64,000 nt of DNA from Modestobacter marinus (lineage in GTDB: Bacteria > Actinomycetota > Actinomycetes > Mycobacteriales > Geodermatophilaceae). The stretch spans positions 186,001-250,000 of the forward strand of contig NZ_JABGCH010000001.1 of NCBI RefSeq assembly GCF_019799945.1, read 5' to 3'. The position numbers and the translations under genes are program-made. Within the stretch, counting starts at the first letter, position 1. Each line of letters opens with the position of its first letter. Below, in pieces: positions 53,583 to 62,029 of this stretch. The notes under the pieces were generated by a model. The model saw only the letters and a program-made list of their open reading frames with translations, searched no databases and was not told where the DNA came from.

Positions 53583-54154
53583 CGCAGCACCCCGGCCAGC
53601 TCCAGGACGGTGACCGTCCCGTTGTGCGGGGTCACCGCCGGCATCTCCGCCGGACCCAGCCCCGCGGCCACCGCCTGCGCGGCGCGGATGGTGTCCCCGT
53701 GGGTCACCACCGCGACCACCTCGGCCGGGGGGTCCGCGCGCAGCTCGGCGAGGAACGAGCCGACCCGGGTGTGCAGCTCCGCCAGGCTCTCCCCGCCCTC
53801 GGCGGCCCAGTGCGGGTCGGTCCAGTCGACGAGGTCCCAGAGCTCCCGGGAGGGTCGCCCCTCCAGCACGCCGTAGCCCTGCTCGCGCAGCGCGGGCGTC
53901 GTCCGAACGGGGAGTCCGGTCGCGGCCGCGCAGTGCGCGGCGGTCTGCAGCGCGCGCCGCAGGTCGCTGGAGAACAGGGCACCGGGGCCACGGCCCTGCC
54001 CGACCAGCGCGGCCAGCTCCGCGGCCGCCTGGGCGGCCTGCCGGTGCCCGAGCTCGGTGAGCGGCACGTGGGCCGTCTGCCCCTGCATGCGGCCCGCGGC
54101 GTTCCACTCGCTCTGGCCGTGCCGGACGAGCAGCAGGGTCAAGGGGGAGGCCAT
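53579..54154 (-). CDS. Histidine phosphatase, probable alpha-ribazole phosphatase
   Basis: 191 residues of the phosphoglycerate-mutase-like family: LLLVRHGQSEWN (nucleophile His), SSDLRRALQTA, LREQGYGVLEGR, and VVTHGDTIRAA (second His). In E. coli, Salmonella and related species the alpha-ribazole phosphatase CobC is of this family; the coupling to cobU and cobS supports that role here, though many such phosphatases act on other substrates. Confidence 0.8.
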   Translation of the reverse strand: MASPLTLLLVRHGQSEWNAAGRMQGQTAHVPLTELGHRQAAQAAAELAALVGQGRGPGALFSSDLRRALQTAAHCAAATGLPVRTTPALREQGYGVLEGRPSRELWDLVDWTDPHWAAEGGESLAELHTRVGSFLAELRADPPAEVVAVVTHGDTIRAAQAVAAGLGPAEMPAVTPHNGTVTVLELAGVLR

Positions 54155-54230
54155 GGTCCCGGCAGCCTAGGCGCTGCCGAGAGGCCGGCCCGTGCCGGTG
54201 CGCCATCGCCGTCCTCGTACCGTCGCTGCC

Positions 54231-55028
54231 GTGACCATCCCGCTGCGCCCCGGCGCCGGCCGTGCCGCTCGGCCGGCCCCGGCCCCGACCGGACCGGACC
54301 CGCTGGCCCCGCTGCTCGACCTGCCCGGGGTGGCCGACGCGGCCGAGGGCGCGCGGACCGCGGTCGACCGGCTCCTCGGGCACCGGGTGCTCCGCCGGGA
54401 GTCGGCCGCTGTGAGCGCCGAGTCCGCACTGCGGGGCGCCCGGGCCTCGGCCGCGCTGGAGGGCGTCGACGTGCCGCTCGCCGACCTGCGTGCCGGGCAG
54501 GTCGGCGATCCGGTGGTTCAGGGCGCGCTGCGCGTCTCGGTGGGCCTCGGGTCCATGGTCGAGACCTGGGAGCGGGCGCCGGGGCAGGTGCTCGCCCGGC
54601 TGCACGTGCTGGCGGCCGCCGACCTCGCTGCGCGGGACGACCTGGGGCGTCCCTCCGGCGCCGCCGGACCGCGGCTCGGGGCACTGTTCTCGATCATCAC
54701 CGGGGCGACCACCGTGCCCGCGGTCGTGCTGGCCGGCGTGGTGCACGGGGAGCTCGCGGCGCTCGCGCCGTTCGGCACCCAGGACGGCGTGGTCGCCCGC
54801 GCCGCGGGCCGGCTGGTCGGCATCACCCGCGGGCTGGACCCCAAGGCGGTGTCGGTGCCCGAGGTCGGCTTCGCCGAGCTCGGCCGGCCCGCGTACGACG
54901 CCGCGCTGGAGGGCTACCGCTCGGGCGGGCCGGCGGGGCTGGCCGGCTGGCTGGTGCACTGCTGCCGGGCCGCCGAGCACGGTGCGGCGGAGGGCCTGGC
55001 CATCTGCGAGAGCCTGCTGCGCGGCTGA
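54231..55028 (+). CDS. Conserved actinobacterial protein with Fic-N-like helices, no Fic motif
   Basis: 265 residues, mostly helical. SALRGARASAALEGVDVPLADL resembles the SxIEG-type segment of Fic N-terminal domains, and ARLHVLAAADLAARDDLGRP is reminiscent of a Fic core helix. The HPFxxGNGR catalytic motif is absent. It may be a degenerate or regulatory Fic relative. GTG 54231 is chosen because earlier in-frame codons overlap the divergent promoter. Confidence 0.5.
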   Translation: MTIPLRPGAGRAARPAPAPTGPDPLAPLLDLPGVADAAEGARTAVDRLLGHRVLRRESAAVSAESALRGARASAALEGVDVPLADLRAGQVGDPVVQGALRVSVGLGSMVETWERAPGQVLARLHVLAAADLAARDDLGRPSGAAGPRLGALFSIITGATTVPAVVLAGVVHGELAALAPFGTQDGVVARAAGRLVGITRGLDPKAVSVPEVGFAELGRPAYDAALEGYRSGGPAGLAGWLVHCCRAAEHGAAEGLAICESLLRG

Positions 55029-55088
55029 GCTCCGCCGGCCGGTGTGCCCGGGTGTCGGGGGACTCCCGCCCGGGACCAGACTCACGGC

Positions 55089-56078
55089 ATGCGATTCCTC
55101 GAGGTCGACGGTCTGGGACAGGTCAGCCGGGTCGGGCTGGGCACGTGGCAGTTCGGTTCCCGCGAGTGGGGCTACGGAGAGGGCTACGCCGAAGGGGCGG
55201 CCCGCGACATCGTGCGCCGGGCGCGCGAGCTCGGCGTCACGCTCTTCGACACCGCGGAGGTCTACGGGTTCGGCCGCAGCGAACGGATCCTCGGCGAGGC
55301 GCTGGGGGAGGACCGCGCGGACGTCGTCGTCGCCAGCAAGGTCTTCCCGGTCGCGCCGTGGCCCGCCGTCGTGCGCCGCAGCTTCGAGGGCAGCGCCCGG
55401 CGGCTGCAGCTGCCGCGCATCCCGCTCTACCAGGTGCACCAGCCGAACCCCGTGGTACCGGACTCGGTGACCATGTCCGGCATGCGGGCGCTGCTGGACG
55501 AGGACCGCATCGGCGCCGTCGGCGTCTCCAACTACTCGCTGAGCCGCTGGCAGGACGCCGACGCAGCGCTGGGCCGTCCGGCCATCAGCAACCAGGTCAA
55601 CTTCTCCCTCGCCCACGCCGGGCCGCTGGAGGACCTCGTGCCGTTCGCCGGCCGGGAGGGCCGCCTGGTGATCGCCTACAGCCCGCTGGCCCAGGGCCTG
55701 CTGGGCGGCCGGTACTCCGCGGACAACCGGCCGGGCGGGGTGCGGGCGGCGAACCCCCTGTTCGGGACTGAGAACCTGCGCCGAGCCGAGCCCCTGCTGG
55801 CCACCCTGCGAGAGGTCGCCGAGGCGCACCAGGCCCGTCCCGCGCAGGTCGCGCTGGCCTGGCTGATCGGCCACCCGCGGGTGGTCGTCATCCCGGGGGC
55901 CTCCAGCGTCGAGCAGCTGGAGTCCAACGTGGCCGCCGCCGACCTCGAGCTCAGCGCCGACGAGCAGGCCGCGCTGACGGCGGCGGCGCGGGCGTTCACG
56001 CCGGTGTCCGTGGTGCGCACGGTCGGCGACACGGTCCGCGAGCAGGTGGACCGGTTGCGGAAGCGGTTCCCCGGCTGA
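55089..56078 (+). CDS. Aldo/keto reductase
   Basis: 329 residues of the AKR (beta/alpha)8 fold: SRVGLGTWQFGS, TLFDTAEVYGFGRSERILG (Asp, Tyr of the catalytic tetrad), VVASKVFPV (Lys), YQVHQPNP (His), GVSNYSLSRWQ, and VIPGASSVEQLESNVAA (NADPH phosphate binding). All four catalytic residues are present. Substrate not predictable. Confidence 0.92.
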   Translation: MRFLEVDGLGQVSRVGLGTWQFGSREWGYGEGYAEGAARDIVRRARELGVTLFDTAEVYGFGRSERILGEALGEDRADVVVASKVFPVAPWPAVVRRSFEGSARRLQLPRIPLYQVHQPNPVVPDSVTMSGMRALLDEDRIGAVGVSNYSLSRWQDADAALGRPAISNQVNFSLAHAGPLEDLVPFAGREGRLVIAYSPLAQGLLGGRYSADNRPGGVRAANPLFGTENLRRAEPLLATLREVAEAHQARPAQVALAWLIGHPRVVVIPGASSVEQLESNVAAADLELSADEQAALTAAARAFTPVSVVRTVGDTVREQVDRLRKRFPG

Positions 56079-56119
56079 GCCGAGCTCCTGCGAAACCGGG
56101 GTCGTCGGCGGCGGAGGGC

Positions 56120-56965
56120 TCAGGCGCCCCGACGCCGCCGGCGGCCGGGCAGCGGGACGACCGGCGCGTCGACGATCGCGGGCAGCGGCCGCAGCGTCCT
56201 GCGGCGGGCGTACCAGGCCAGCCCGGCCACCGCCGCACCCACGGCGGCGCTGGTGACCACCGGCGTCCGCGCACCGTTGAAGCGGGCGCGCAGGGACACC
56301 GGCCGGTTGAACTCGAGCACCGGCCAGCCGCGCTCGGTCGCCACTTTGCGCAGCGCCCGGTCGGGGTTGACCGCGGTCGGGTGCCCCACGGCCTCGAGCA
56401 TCGGCAGGTCGGTGACCGAGTCGCTGTAGGCGAAGCAGTCGGCGAGGTCCCAGCCGCGCTCGGCGGCGACCTCGCGCATCGCGGCCGCCTTGTTCTCCCC
56501 GTAGGCGTAGAACTCGACCTCGCCGGTGTACCGGCCATCCCGGGTCACCATCCGGGTGGCGACCACCCGGTCCGCGCCGAGCATCTCGCCGATCGGCCCG
56601 ACCATCTCCGCGCCACTGCTGGACACGATGACGACCTCGCGGCCGGCCGCCCGGTGCGTCTCGATCAGGTCGGCGGCCTCGGCGTAGACCAGCGGGTCCA
56701 CGATGTCGTGCAGGGTCTCCTGGACGATGTCGTGCACCACGGCGACGTCCCAGCCGGTCGTCATCGCGGTGATCTGACTGCGCATCCGTTCCATCTGCGC
56801 GGCGTCGACGCCGGCCAGGGAGAAGACGAACTGGGCGTAGGCGCCCTTGAGCACCGCCCGTCGGTTGATCAGGCCACCCTGGAAGAACGGCCGACCGAAG
56901 GCCAGGGTGCTGGACTTCGCGATGACCGTCTTGTCGAGGTCGAAGAACGCCGCAGCGCGGGTCAC
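56120..56965 (-). CDS. HAD-IB family phosphatase (SerB-like, Rv3661-type)
   Basis: 281 residues. AAAFFDLDKTVIAKSST (motif I; DxDKT), VVIVSSSGAEMVGPIGEMLG (motif II), ENKAAAMREVA (motif III) and CFAYSDSVTDLPMLEAVG (motif IV), followed by a C-terminal hydrophobic segment (TSAAVGAAVAGLAWYA) and a basic tail. Homologues sit next to ssd/tad genes in Mycobacterium, as here. GTG 56965 is preferred because TACCGT (56978-56973) is a -10 placed 7 nt upstream, giving a leaderless mRNA. Confidence 0.88.
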   Translation of the reverse strand: MTRAAAFFDLDKTVIAKSSTLAFGRPFFQGGLINRRAVLKGAYAQFVFSLAGVDAAQMERMRSQITAMTTGWDVAVVHDIVQETLHDIVDPLVYAEAADLIETHRAAGREVVIVSSSGAEMVGPIGEMLGADRVVATRMVTRDGRYTGEVEFYAYGENKAAAMREVAAERGWDLADCFAYSDSVTDLPMLEAVGHPTAVNPDRALRKVATERGWPVLEFNRPVSLRARFNGARTPVVTSAAVGAAVAGLAWYARRRTLRPLPAIVDAPVVPLPGRRRRRGA

Positions 56966-57015
56966 GTCCCACACGGTAAGAGGATCGGCAGTGCGGGCGG
57001 CCGTGCGCACCGCTG

Positions 57016-57040
57016 TCCACACCCCGACGGGTCATCCACA
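57016..57040 (+). promoter_or_regulatory. TCCACA direct repeat upstream of ssd
   Basis: TCCACA at 57016-57021 and 57035-57040 are 19 bp apart, followed by a CTCCGG word. The same arrangement with the same 19-bp period occurs at 60887-60911 ahead of flp, so it may bind a common regulator of the tad genes. Confidence 0.5.
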
Positions 57041-57087
57041 GATCCTCCGGCGGTCTGGCCGGAACCGGTGCCGAGCGGTGCGCTGGT

Positions 57088-58197
57088 GTGGTGTTCGTCC
57101 CCACCTCCCGGGCACCGGCCGCCGTGTCGGCCACCCCACCGCGCCCCCTGGTCGTCAGCTCCGATGACGCCCTCCTCGACGACCTCCTGCGGCTGCTCGC
57201 CGCCGCCGGCGCCACCGCCGAGCTGACCTCCGGCAGCGGCGCCCTGCGGCGGGCGCACCGGGACGCCCCGCTGGTGCTGCTCGGCGCTGACGTGCTGGCC
57301 CGGGCCCCGGTACGCAGCCTGCCACGGCGCCCCGGGGTGCTGGTGACCGCCCTCGGGGAGCCGGGCACCGAGGTGTGGGCGGCGGCCGTCGAGGTCGGCG
57401 CCGAGCGGGTGGTCGTCCTGCCGCGGGACGAGACGTGGCTCGTCGAGCGGGTCGCCGCGGCGGTCCGGGCGCCGGCGCGCCCGGGCTGGGTCGCCGTGGT
57501 CACCGGCGCCTGCGGTGGCGCCGGGGCGAGCACGCTGGCCACGGCGCTGGCCCTCACCGCCCGCCCGGCCATGCCCGACGGCGTGCTGCTGGTCGACGGC
57601 GACGGGTGCGCCGCCGGGCTCGACCTGCTGCTGGGCGCCGAGCGTGCACAGGGTCTGCGCTGGCCGGACCTGTTCGGGCTCAGCGGCCGGGTCTCCGGAG
57701 CGGCGCTGCTCGCCGCGCTGCCCGAGGCTCACGGCGTCCCGGTTCTCGCGGCGTCGCGCGACGTGGCGCACGAGGTCCCGCCGGAGGCGCTGCTCGCCGT
57801 GGCCGCCGGAGCCCGGGAGAGCGGGTGCGGCGTCGTCGTCGACCTGCCCCGCAGCAGTGGCGCGGCGGAGACGCTGCTCGCGGAGGCGGACCTGGCCGTG
57901 CTGCTGGTCCCCGCCCGGCTGCGGGCCGCGGCCGCCGCCCGGGTCCTGCTGCACGGTGACCCGGCGCACGTGGCGCCGTGGTCGGCGGCGCAGGTGGTGA
58001 CCCGTCCGGTGCCCGGCGGGCTGTCCCGGGCGGAGGTCGCCGACGTGGTGGGCCGCCCGGTCCTGGCGGAGCTCGGCCCCGACCGGGCGGCGGTGGCCCG
58101 CAGTGAGCGGGGGGAGCCGCCCGCGGTGTCCGCCCGGTCCCCGCTCGGTTCGGTCAGCCGCCGGCTCCTCGACCAGCTCGACGGGACCGGCACGTGA
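57088..58197 (+). CDS. ssd: Septum-site-determining-like / CpaE-type ATPase (Ssd)
   Basis: 369 residues. An N-terminal receiver-like region is followed by a ParA/MinD-type ATPase with the deviant Walker A VTGACGGAGASTLATALAL, LLVDGDGCAAGLDLLL and VVVDLPRSSG. It corresponds in position and type to Rv3660c (Ssd) of M. tuberculosis and to CpaE of tad systems, which places the pilus machine in the cell. Alternative GTG starts exist within the first ~12 codons. Its stop overlaps the tadA GTG. Confidence 0.82.
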   Translation: MVFVPTSRAPAAVSATPPRPLVVSSDDALLDDLLRLLAAAGATAELTSGSGALRRAHRDAPLVLLGADVLARAPVRSLPRRPGVLVTALGEPGTEVWAAAVEVGAERVVVLPRDETWLVERVAAAVRAPARPGWVAVVTGACGGAGASTLATALALTARPAMPDGVLLVDGDGCAAGLDLLLGAERAQGLRWPDLFGLSGRVSGAALLAALPEAHGVPVLAASRDVAHEVPPEALLAVAAGARESGCGVVVDLPRSSGAAETLLAEADLAVLLVPARLRAAAAARVLLHGDPAHVAPWSAAQVVTRPVPGGLSRAEVADVVGRPVLAELGPDRAAVARSERGEPPAVSARSPLGSVSRRLLDQLDGTGT

Positions 58198-59351
58198 GCC
58201 GGCCGCCGGCTCCCGAGCCGCTGGTCGAACGCGTCCGTGCCCGGCTCGCGAGCGGTCAGGGGGCGCCCACGCCGGCCGCGGTCGCGGCGCTGGTCCGGGA
58301 GGAATCCGGTGGCCTGCTGGGCGACCGGGCCGTGCTGGCCGCGGTCCGCGCGGCCACGGACGAGCTGGCCGGCGCGGGCGTCCTCGAACCCCTCCTGCGC
58401 CGGCCGGGAGTGACCGACGTGCTGGTCAACGCCCCCGACTCGGTGTGGATCGACCGTGGGGCGGGGCTGGAGCGGGTCGACGTCCGGTTCCCCGACGAGG
58501 CCGCCGTCCGCCGGCTCGCCGTCCGGCTCGCCGCCGCGGCCGGCCGGCGGCTGGACGACGCCGCCCCGTGGGTCGACGCCGGCCTGCCCGACGGCACCCG
58601 CCTGCACGCCGTCCTGCCGCCGGTGTCGGCGTCGGGTACCTCGCTGTCCCTCCGCGTCCTGCGGCGGGCCGCGCTCTCCTTCCCCGACCTCGCCGCCCGC
58701 GGCGCGCTGCCCGGCGCCGCGGCCGAGCTGCTCGGCACCCTGGTGCGGCGCCGGCTGGCGTTCCTGGTCACCGGGGGCACCGGCACCGGCAAGACCACCG
58801 TGCTCTCCGCGCTGCTCGGCCTGGTCGGCCCGGGGGAGCGGCTGCTGCTGTGCGAGGACGCCCCCGAGCTGGCGCCGCAGCACCCGCACGTCGTCCGGCT
58901 GCTCACCCGGCCGCCCAACGTCGAAGGGGCCGGGGCGGTGGTGCTGCGGGACCTCGTCCGCCAGGCGCTGCGGATGCGCCCGGACCGGCTGGTCGTGGGG
59001 GAGGTCCGGGGCGCGGAGGTGGTCGACCTGCTGGCCGCGCTCAACACCGGGCACGACGGCGGCTGCGGCACCGTCCACGTCAACCGGGCCGCGGACCTGC
59101 CCGCCCGGCTGGAGGCGCTCGGCGGTGCCGCCGGGCTCGGCCGGGCCGCGGTGCACAGCCAGGCCGCCGCGGCGCTCGCCGTTGTCGTGCACCTGCGCCG
59201 GGGCACCGCCGGCCGGCACGTCGCCGAGCTGGGCGTGGTCCGCCGGACCGGTGACCTGGTCGAGGTCGCCGCGGGCTGGCGGGCCGACGGTGGCTCCTGC
59301 CCGGCCCGGGCCGAGCTGGCCGCGCTGCTGGACTGCCCGGTGCCCGGATGA
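58194..59351 (+). CDS. tadA: TadA/CpaF-family pilus assembly ATPase
   Basis: 385-residue hexameric secretion ATPase. GVTDVLVNAPDSVWIDRG is the N-terminal CpaF signature; Walker A is VTGGTGTGKTTVLSALLGL (near residue 195), followed by CEDAPEL, QALRMRPDRLVVGEVRG (Asp box/Walker B) and TGHDGGCGTVHVN (His box). It powers Flp pilus extrusion. Coupled to ssd and tadB. Confidence 0.93.
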   Translation: MSRPPAPEPLVERVRARLASGQGAPTPAAVAALVREESGGLLGDRAVLAAVRAATDELAGAGVLEPLLRRPGVTDVLVNAPDSVWIDRGAGLERVDVRFPDEAAVRRLAVRLAAAAGRRLDDAAPWVDAGLPDGTRLHAVLPPVSASGTSLSLRVLRRAALSFPDLAARGALPGAAAELLGTLVRRRLAFLVTGGTGTGKTTVLSALLGLVGPGERLLLCEDAPELAPQHPHVVRLLTRPPNVEGAGAVVLRDLVRQALRMRPDRLVVGEVRGAEVVDLLAALNTGHDGGCGTVHVNRAADLPARLEALGGAAGLGRAAVHSQAAAALAVVVHLRRGTAGRHVAELGVVRRTGDLVEVAAGWRADGGSCPARAELAALLDCPVPG

Positions 59352-60130
59352 GCGAGGCCCTGGCCTGCCTGGCGGCGGCGCTGGTGGCGTGGCCGGCCGG
59401 GTCGAGGCGGTCGTCCCCGCCCGGAGCGCGCCGGTGGCCGCTCCGGCCGGCCGTGCGCCGTACCGTGACCGGGCCGCTGCTGCTCGCCGCGGGAACCGGC
59501 GGCGTGGCGGCCGTGCTGGGAACGCCCGTGGTCGGAGCGCTGGCCGCCGTCTGCGGCGCGGCGGCCGGCCGGATGCTCCGGCGTCGCGCGGCGGCGTCGG
59601 CGGAGCGGAGCCGGAGCCGGGCGCTGGTCGAGGCGTTGGGTGTCCTGGCCGCCGAGGTGCGGGCGGGGCGCCCGCTGGCCGAGGCGACCGGCGCGGCGGT
59701 CGACGGCTGCCCCGATCCGGCGACGGCCCGGGAGCTCGCCCCGGTGCTCCGGCTCGGCGAGCCCCCGCCCGGCGTGCCCCGCGACGAAGCGGGCCGGGCA
59801 CTGGGCCGGGTGGCCGCGGCCGTCCGGCTCAGCGGCGCCACCGGCTGCTCGCTCGCGGGGGTGGTGACCGCGGTCGAGGACGACCTGCGGGCCCGGCTGC
59901 ACGCCGAGGACGAGCTGCGCGCGGCGGTCGCCGGCCCGCGGGCCAGCGCGGCCGTCCTCGCCGGGTTGCCGGTGCTCGGGCTGCTGATGGGCGGCGGGGT
60001 GGGCGCCGATCCGTGGCGCGTGCTCACCACCACCCTGCCCGGCACGCTGCTGCTGATCGCGGGCGTCCTGCTCGAGATCGCCGGCCTGGCGTGGACCGCC
60101 CGGCTCGTCCGGCGCGCGGTCGACCGGTGA
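59348..60130 (+). CDS. tadB: TadB-like type II secretion F-domain membrane protein
   Basis: 260 residues. Two hydrophobic regions at the N-terminus, then the cytosolic T2SSF helices (ALVEALGVLAAEVRAGRPLA, AAAVRLSGATGCSLAGV), and terminal membrane helices (AAVLAGLPVLGLLMGGGVG, LLLIAGVLLEIAGLAW). It forms the inner-membrane platform with TadC. ATG 59348 overlaps the tadA stop. Confidence 0.85.
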   Translation: MSEALACLAAALVAWPAGSRRSSPPGARRWPLRPAVRRTVTGPLLLAAGTGGVAAVLGTPVVGALAAVCGAAAGRMLRRRAAASAERSRSRALVEALGVLAAEVRAGRPLAEATGAAVDGCPDPATARELAPVLRLGEPPPGVPRDEAGRALGRVAAAVRLSGATGCSLAGVVTAVEDDLRARLHAEDELRAAVAGPRASAAVLAGLPVLGLLMGGGVGADPWRVLTTTLPGTLLLIAGVLLEIAGLAWTARLVRRAVDR

Positions 60131-60855
60131 CCGCGCCGGCGCTGCTGGCGCTGGCCGGCGCGCTGCTGCTGTGGGTCCCGCCCGGGGCCGCACGGCGCCA
60201 GCGACTGGCCTCGCTGGTGCCGCGCCCGCCGCGGGCAGTCCTGGTGCCGGCGGTTCGAGCTGCGCCACCGGGGCCGCGTCGGCGGTGGCTCCTGGCCGGG
60301 GTGGCCGGGCTCGCGCTGTTCGGCCTGCTCGGGGGCGGACCCGCCGCCGCGGTGCTGGCCGGGGGCGCCGTCGTCGGCGTCGAACGGCTCCTGCGCCGCG
60401 CCGGGGCGGCTGCCGGCACGGCCGCGGAGCTGCACCGGGACCTTCCCGTCGCCTGCGACCTGCTGGCCGTGTGCCTGACCGCGGGCACCCCGGTGGGTGC
60501 CGGGCTGACCGTGGTGGCCGATGCGGTGGCCGGTCCCCTCGGCGACCACCTGGTCCGCGTCGGCGGGTTGTACGGACTGGGGGCATCGCCGCAGCGCGCC
60601 TGGGCGGGGACGCCGCCGCCGGTCGACGCCCTCGCCCGCGCGCTGGTGCGCGCCGGGGAGTCCGGCTCCGCGGTCGTGCCCGCGCTGCAGCGGCTCGCCG
60701 CGGACCAGCGCGCCGCCGACCGCAGCCGCACCGAGGCGGCCGTGCGCAGCGCCGGCGTGTGGGTGCTGGCACCGCTCGGGCTGTGCTTCCTCCCGGCGTT
60801 CCTCTGCCTCGGCGTCGTGCCCCTCGTGCTGGGCATCGCCGCCGACGTCTTCTGA
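60127..60855 (+). CDS. tadC: TadC-like type II secretion F-domain membrane protein
   Basis: 242 residues. ELHRDLPVACDLLAVCLTAG, TPVGAGLTVVADAVAGPLGD and LARALVRAGESGSAVVPALQ are the T2SSF helices, with a C-terminal membrane helix LAPLGLCFLPAFLCLGVVPLVLG (two overlapping segments). Partner of TadB. GTG 60127 overlaps the tadB stop (GTGA). Confidence 0.88.
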   Translation: MTAPALLALAGALLLWVPPGAARRQRLASLVPRPPRAVLVPAVRAAPPGPRRRWLLAGVAGLALFGLLGGGPAAAVLAGGAVVGVERLLRRAGAAAGTAAELHRDLPVACDLLAVCLTAGTPVGAGLTVVADAVAGPLGDHLVRVGGLYGLGASPQRAWAGTPPPVDALARALVRAGESGSAVVPALQRLAADQRAADRSRTEAAVRSAGVWVLAPLGLCFLPAFLCLGVVPLVLGIAADVF

Positions 60856-60886
60856 GCACGCGGGGAGCCCCCGCCGCCACGGGTCG

Positions 60887-60911
60887 TCCACAGCGGGGAG
60901 CCCTCTCCACA
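60887..60911 (+). promoter_or_regulatory. TCCACA direct repeat upstream of flp
   Basis: TCCACA at 60887-60892 and 60906-60911, 19 bp apart, then a CTCCGG word, as upstream of ssd. It lies in the 147-nt gap between tadC and the pilin gene, which suggests that flp has its own promoter. Confidence 0.5.
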
Positions 60912-61002
60912 ACCTGCTCCGGAGCGGCGCCAGAGGCCGGAGGCGGCGCCAAGGTCGAGGTGGCGGGCCGGTCGGCGGCCCGACGGACGAGGAGGGCCTC
61001 CC

Positions 61003-61245
61003 ATGACCGGGACGCGACGGAACGGCGGCCGGGGCCGCGCAGCAGGGCCGGGCGGGTGGCGACGGGCCGTGGCACGTCGCTGGTCATCGGGCGACGGCGA
61101 AGAGGGCATGAGCACCGCGGAGTACGCCGTCGGGACGGTCGCCGCCTGCGCCTTCGCCGCGGTCCTCTACCAGGTGGTCACCGGCGGCTCGGTGGTCGCC
61201 GCGCTCGGCGACCTCGTCCAGTCCGCGCTGACCACGCTGTCCTGA
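61003..61245 (+). CDS. Flp-type pilin (DUF4244)
   Basis: 80 residues. A basic 35-residue leader ends before EEGMSTAEYAVGTVAACAFAA, the type IV/Flp pilin signature with the conserved Glu at position +5 of the mature protein, followed by the single hydrophobic helix and a short C-terminus. It is the probable major pilin subunit, processed by a prepilin peptidase not in this window. Confidence 0.9.
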   Translation: MTGTRRNGGRGRAAGPGGWRRAVARRWSSGDGEEGMSTAEYAVGTVAACAFAAVLYQVVTGGSVVAALGDLVQSALTTLS

Positions 61246-61250
61246 CCGCC

Positions 61251-61634
61251 GTGCGCACCCGCCCCGCCGCCGGCGACCGGGAGGCCGGCATGGTCACCGC
61301 CGAGACGGCGGTGGTGCTGCCCGTGCTCCTGGTGGTGCTGGCCGCAGCCGTCGCGGCGGTGGTCGTCGTGGGCGCCCAGCTGCGGTGCGTCGACGCGGCG
61401 CGGGAGGGCACCCGCGCCGCCGCTCGCGGGGAACCGGTGGCCGTGGTGCACGAGCTGGCCGGTCGGGCCGCCCCGGCCGGCGCGGAGGCGCGGCTGACCA
61501 CCGACGGCGACCGGGTCACCGTCACCGTGACCGCCGCGGTCTCGCCGTTGGGCCCGCTGCCCTGGCGCGTCGAGGTGTCGGCCGGTGCAACGGCGCTCCG
61601 CGAGCCCGGTGCCGGGGACGGGACGACTCCGTGA
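61251..61634 (+). CDS. TadE-like pseudopilin
   Basis: 127 residues. GMVTAETAVVLPVLLVVLAAA is a TadE-type N-terminal segment (Glu at +5 then a hydrophobic helix), then AQLRCVDAAREGTRAAARGE. TadE proteins are minor pseudopilins. GTG 61251 lies 5 nt after the pilin stop; its own stop overlaps the next GTG (GTGA). Confidence 0.85.
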   Translation: MRTRPAAGDREAGMVTAETAVVLPVLLVVLAAAVAAVVVVGAQLRCVDAAREGTRAAARGEPVAVVHELAGRAAPAGAEARLTTDGDRVTVTVTAAVSPLGPLPWRVEVSAGATALREPGAGDGTTP

Positions 61635-62029
61635 GCCGCCCGCCGGAGCCGCCGGGCCGGAACGGTGAGCGGGGCTCGGCGACGGTGTGGCTGCTCGCCC
61701 TCGCGGGGCTCCTGGCGGCCGTCGGGGTCGCGGCGGTGCTCGTCGGCGCGGCGGTGGTCGCGCGGCACCGGGCGACCACCGCGGCCGACCTGGCCGCCCT
61801 CGCCGCCGCCGGGCGGGCCGTGCTGGGTGATCCCGGCGCGTGCACGGTCGCCGAGGAGGTGGCGGACGCGAACGGAGCGGCGGTCGAGTCATGCGCGGTC
61901 GGCGAGGGGGCCGTCGTGGAGGTGCACGTGGCGGTGCCGGTGCGGCTCGGCCCGCTGGGCGTCCTCCAGGCCCGGGCGCGCGCCCGGGCCGGGCCGGCGC
62001 CGCCCGCGGCCCCCGGGGTGCCGGCCTCA
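61631..62029 (+). CDS. Rv3654c-like TadE-family protein with no stop before the helicase gene
   Basis: From GTG 61631: GERGSATVWLLALAGLLAAV, then a helix-rich ATTAADLAALAAAGRAVLGD, a TCxVAEEVADANGA-type segment with two Cys, and VAVPVRLGPLGVLQARARA, which is the plan of Rv3654c, the last gene of the mycobacterial tad cluster. No in-frame stop occurs where one is expected (about 62030); the frame stays open along the antisense strand of the helicase to the window edge. The end given here is only the boundary of the helicase gene. A lost stop or a sequence error is likely. Confidence 0.6.

Noticed and set aside
57016..57040. TCCACA repeats as DnaA boxes or a replication origin
   Set aside because: They lack the full 9-mer, there are only two per site, and no dnaA/dnaN or AT-rich region is close.
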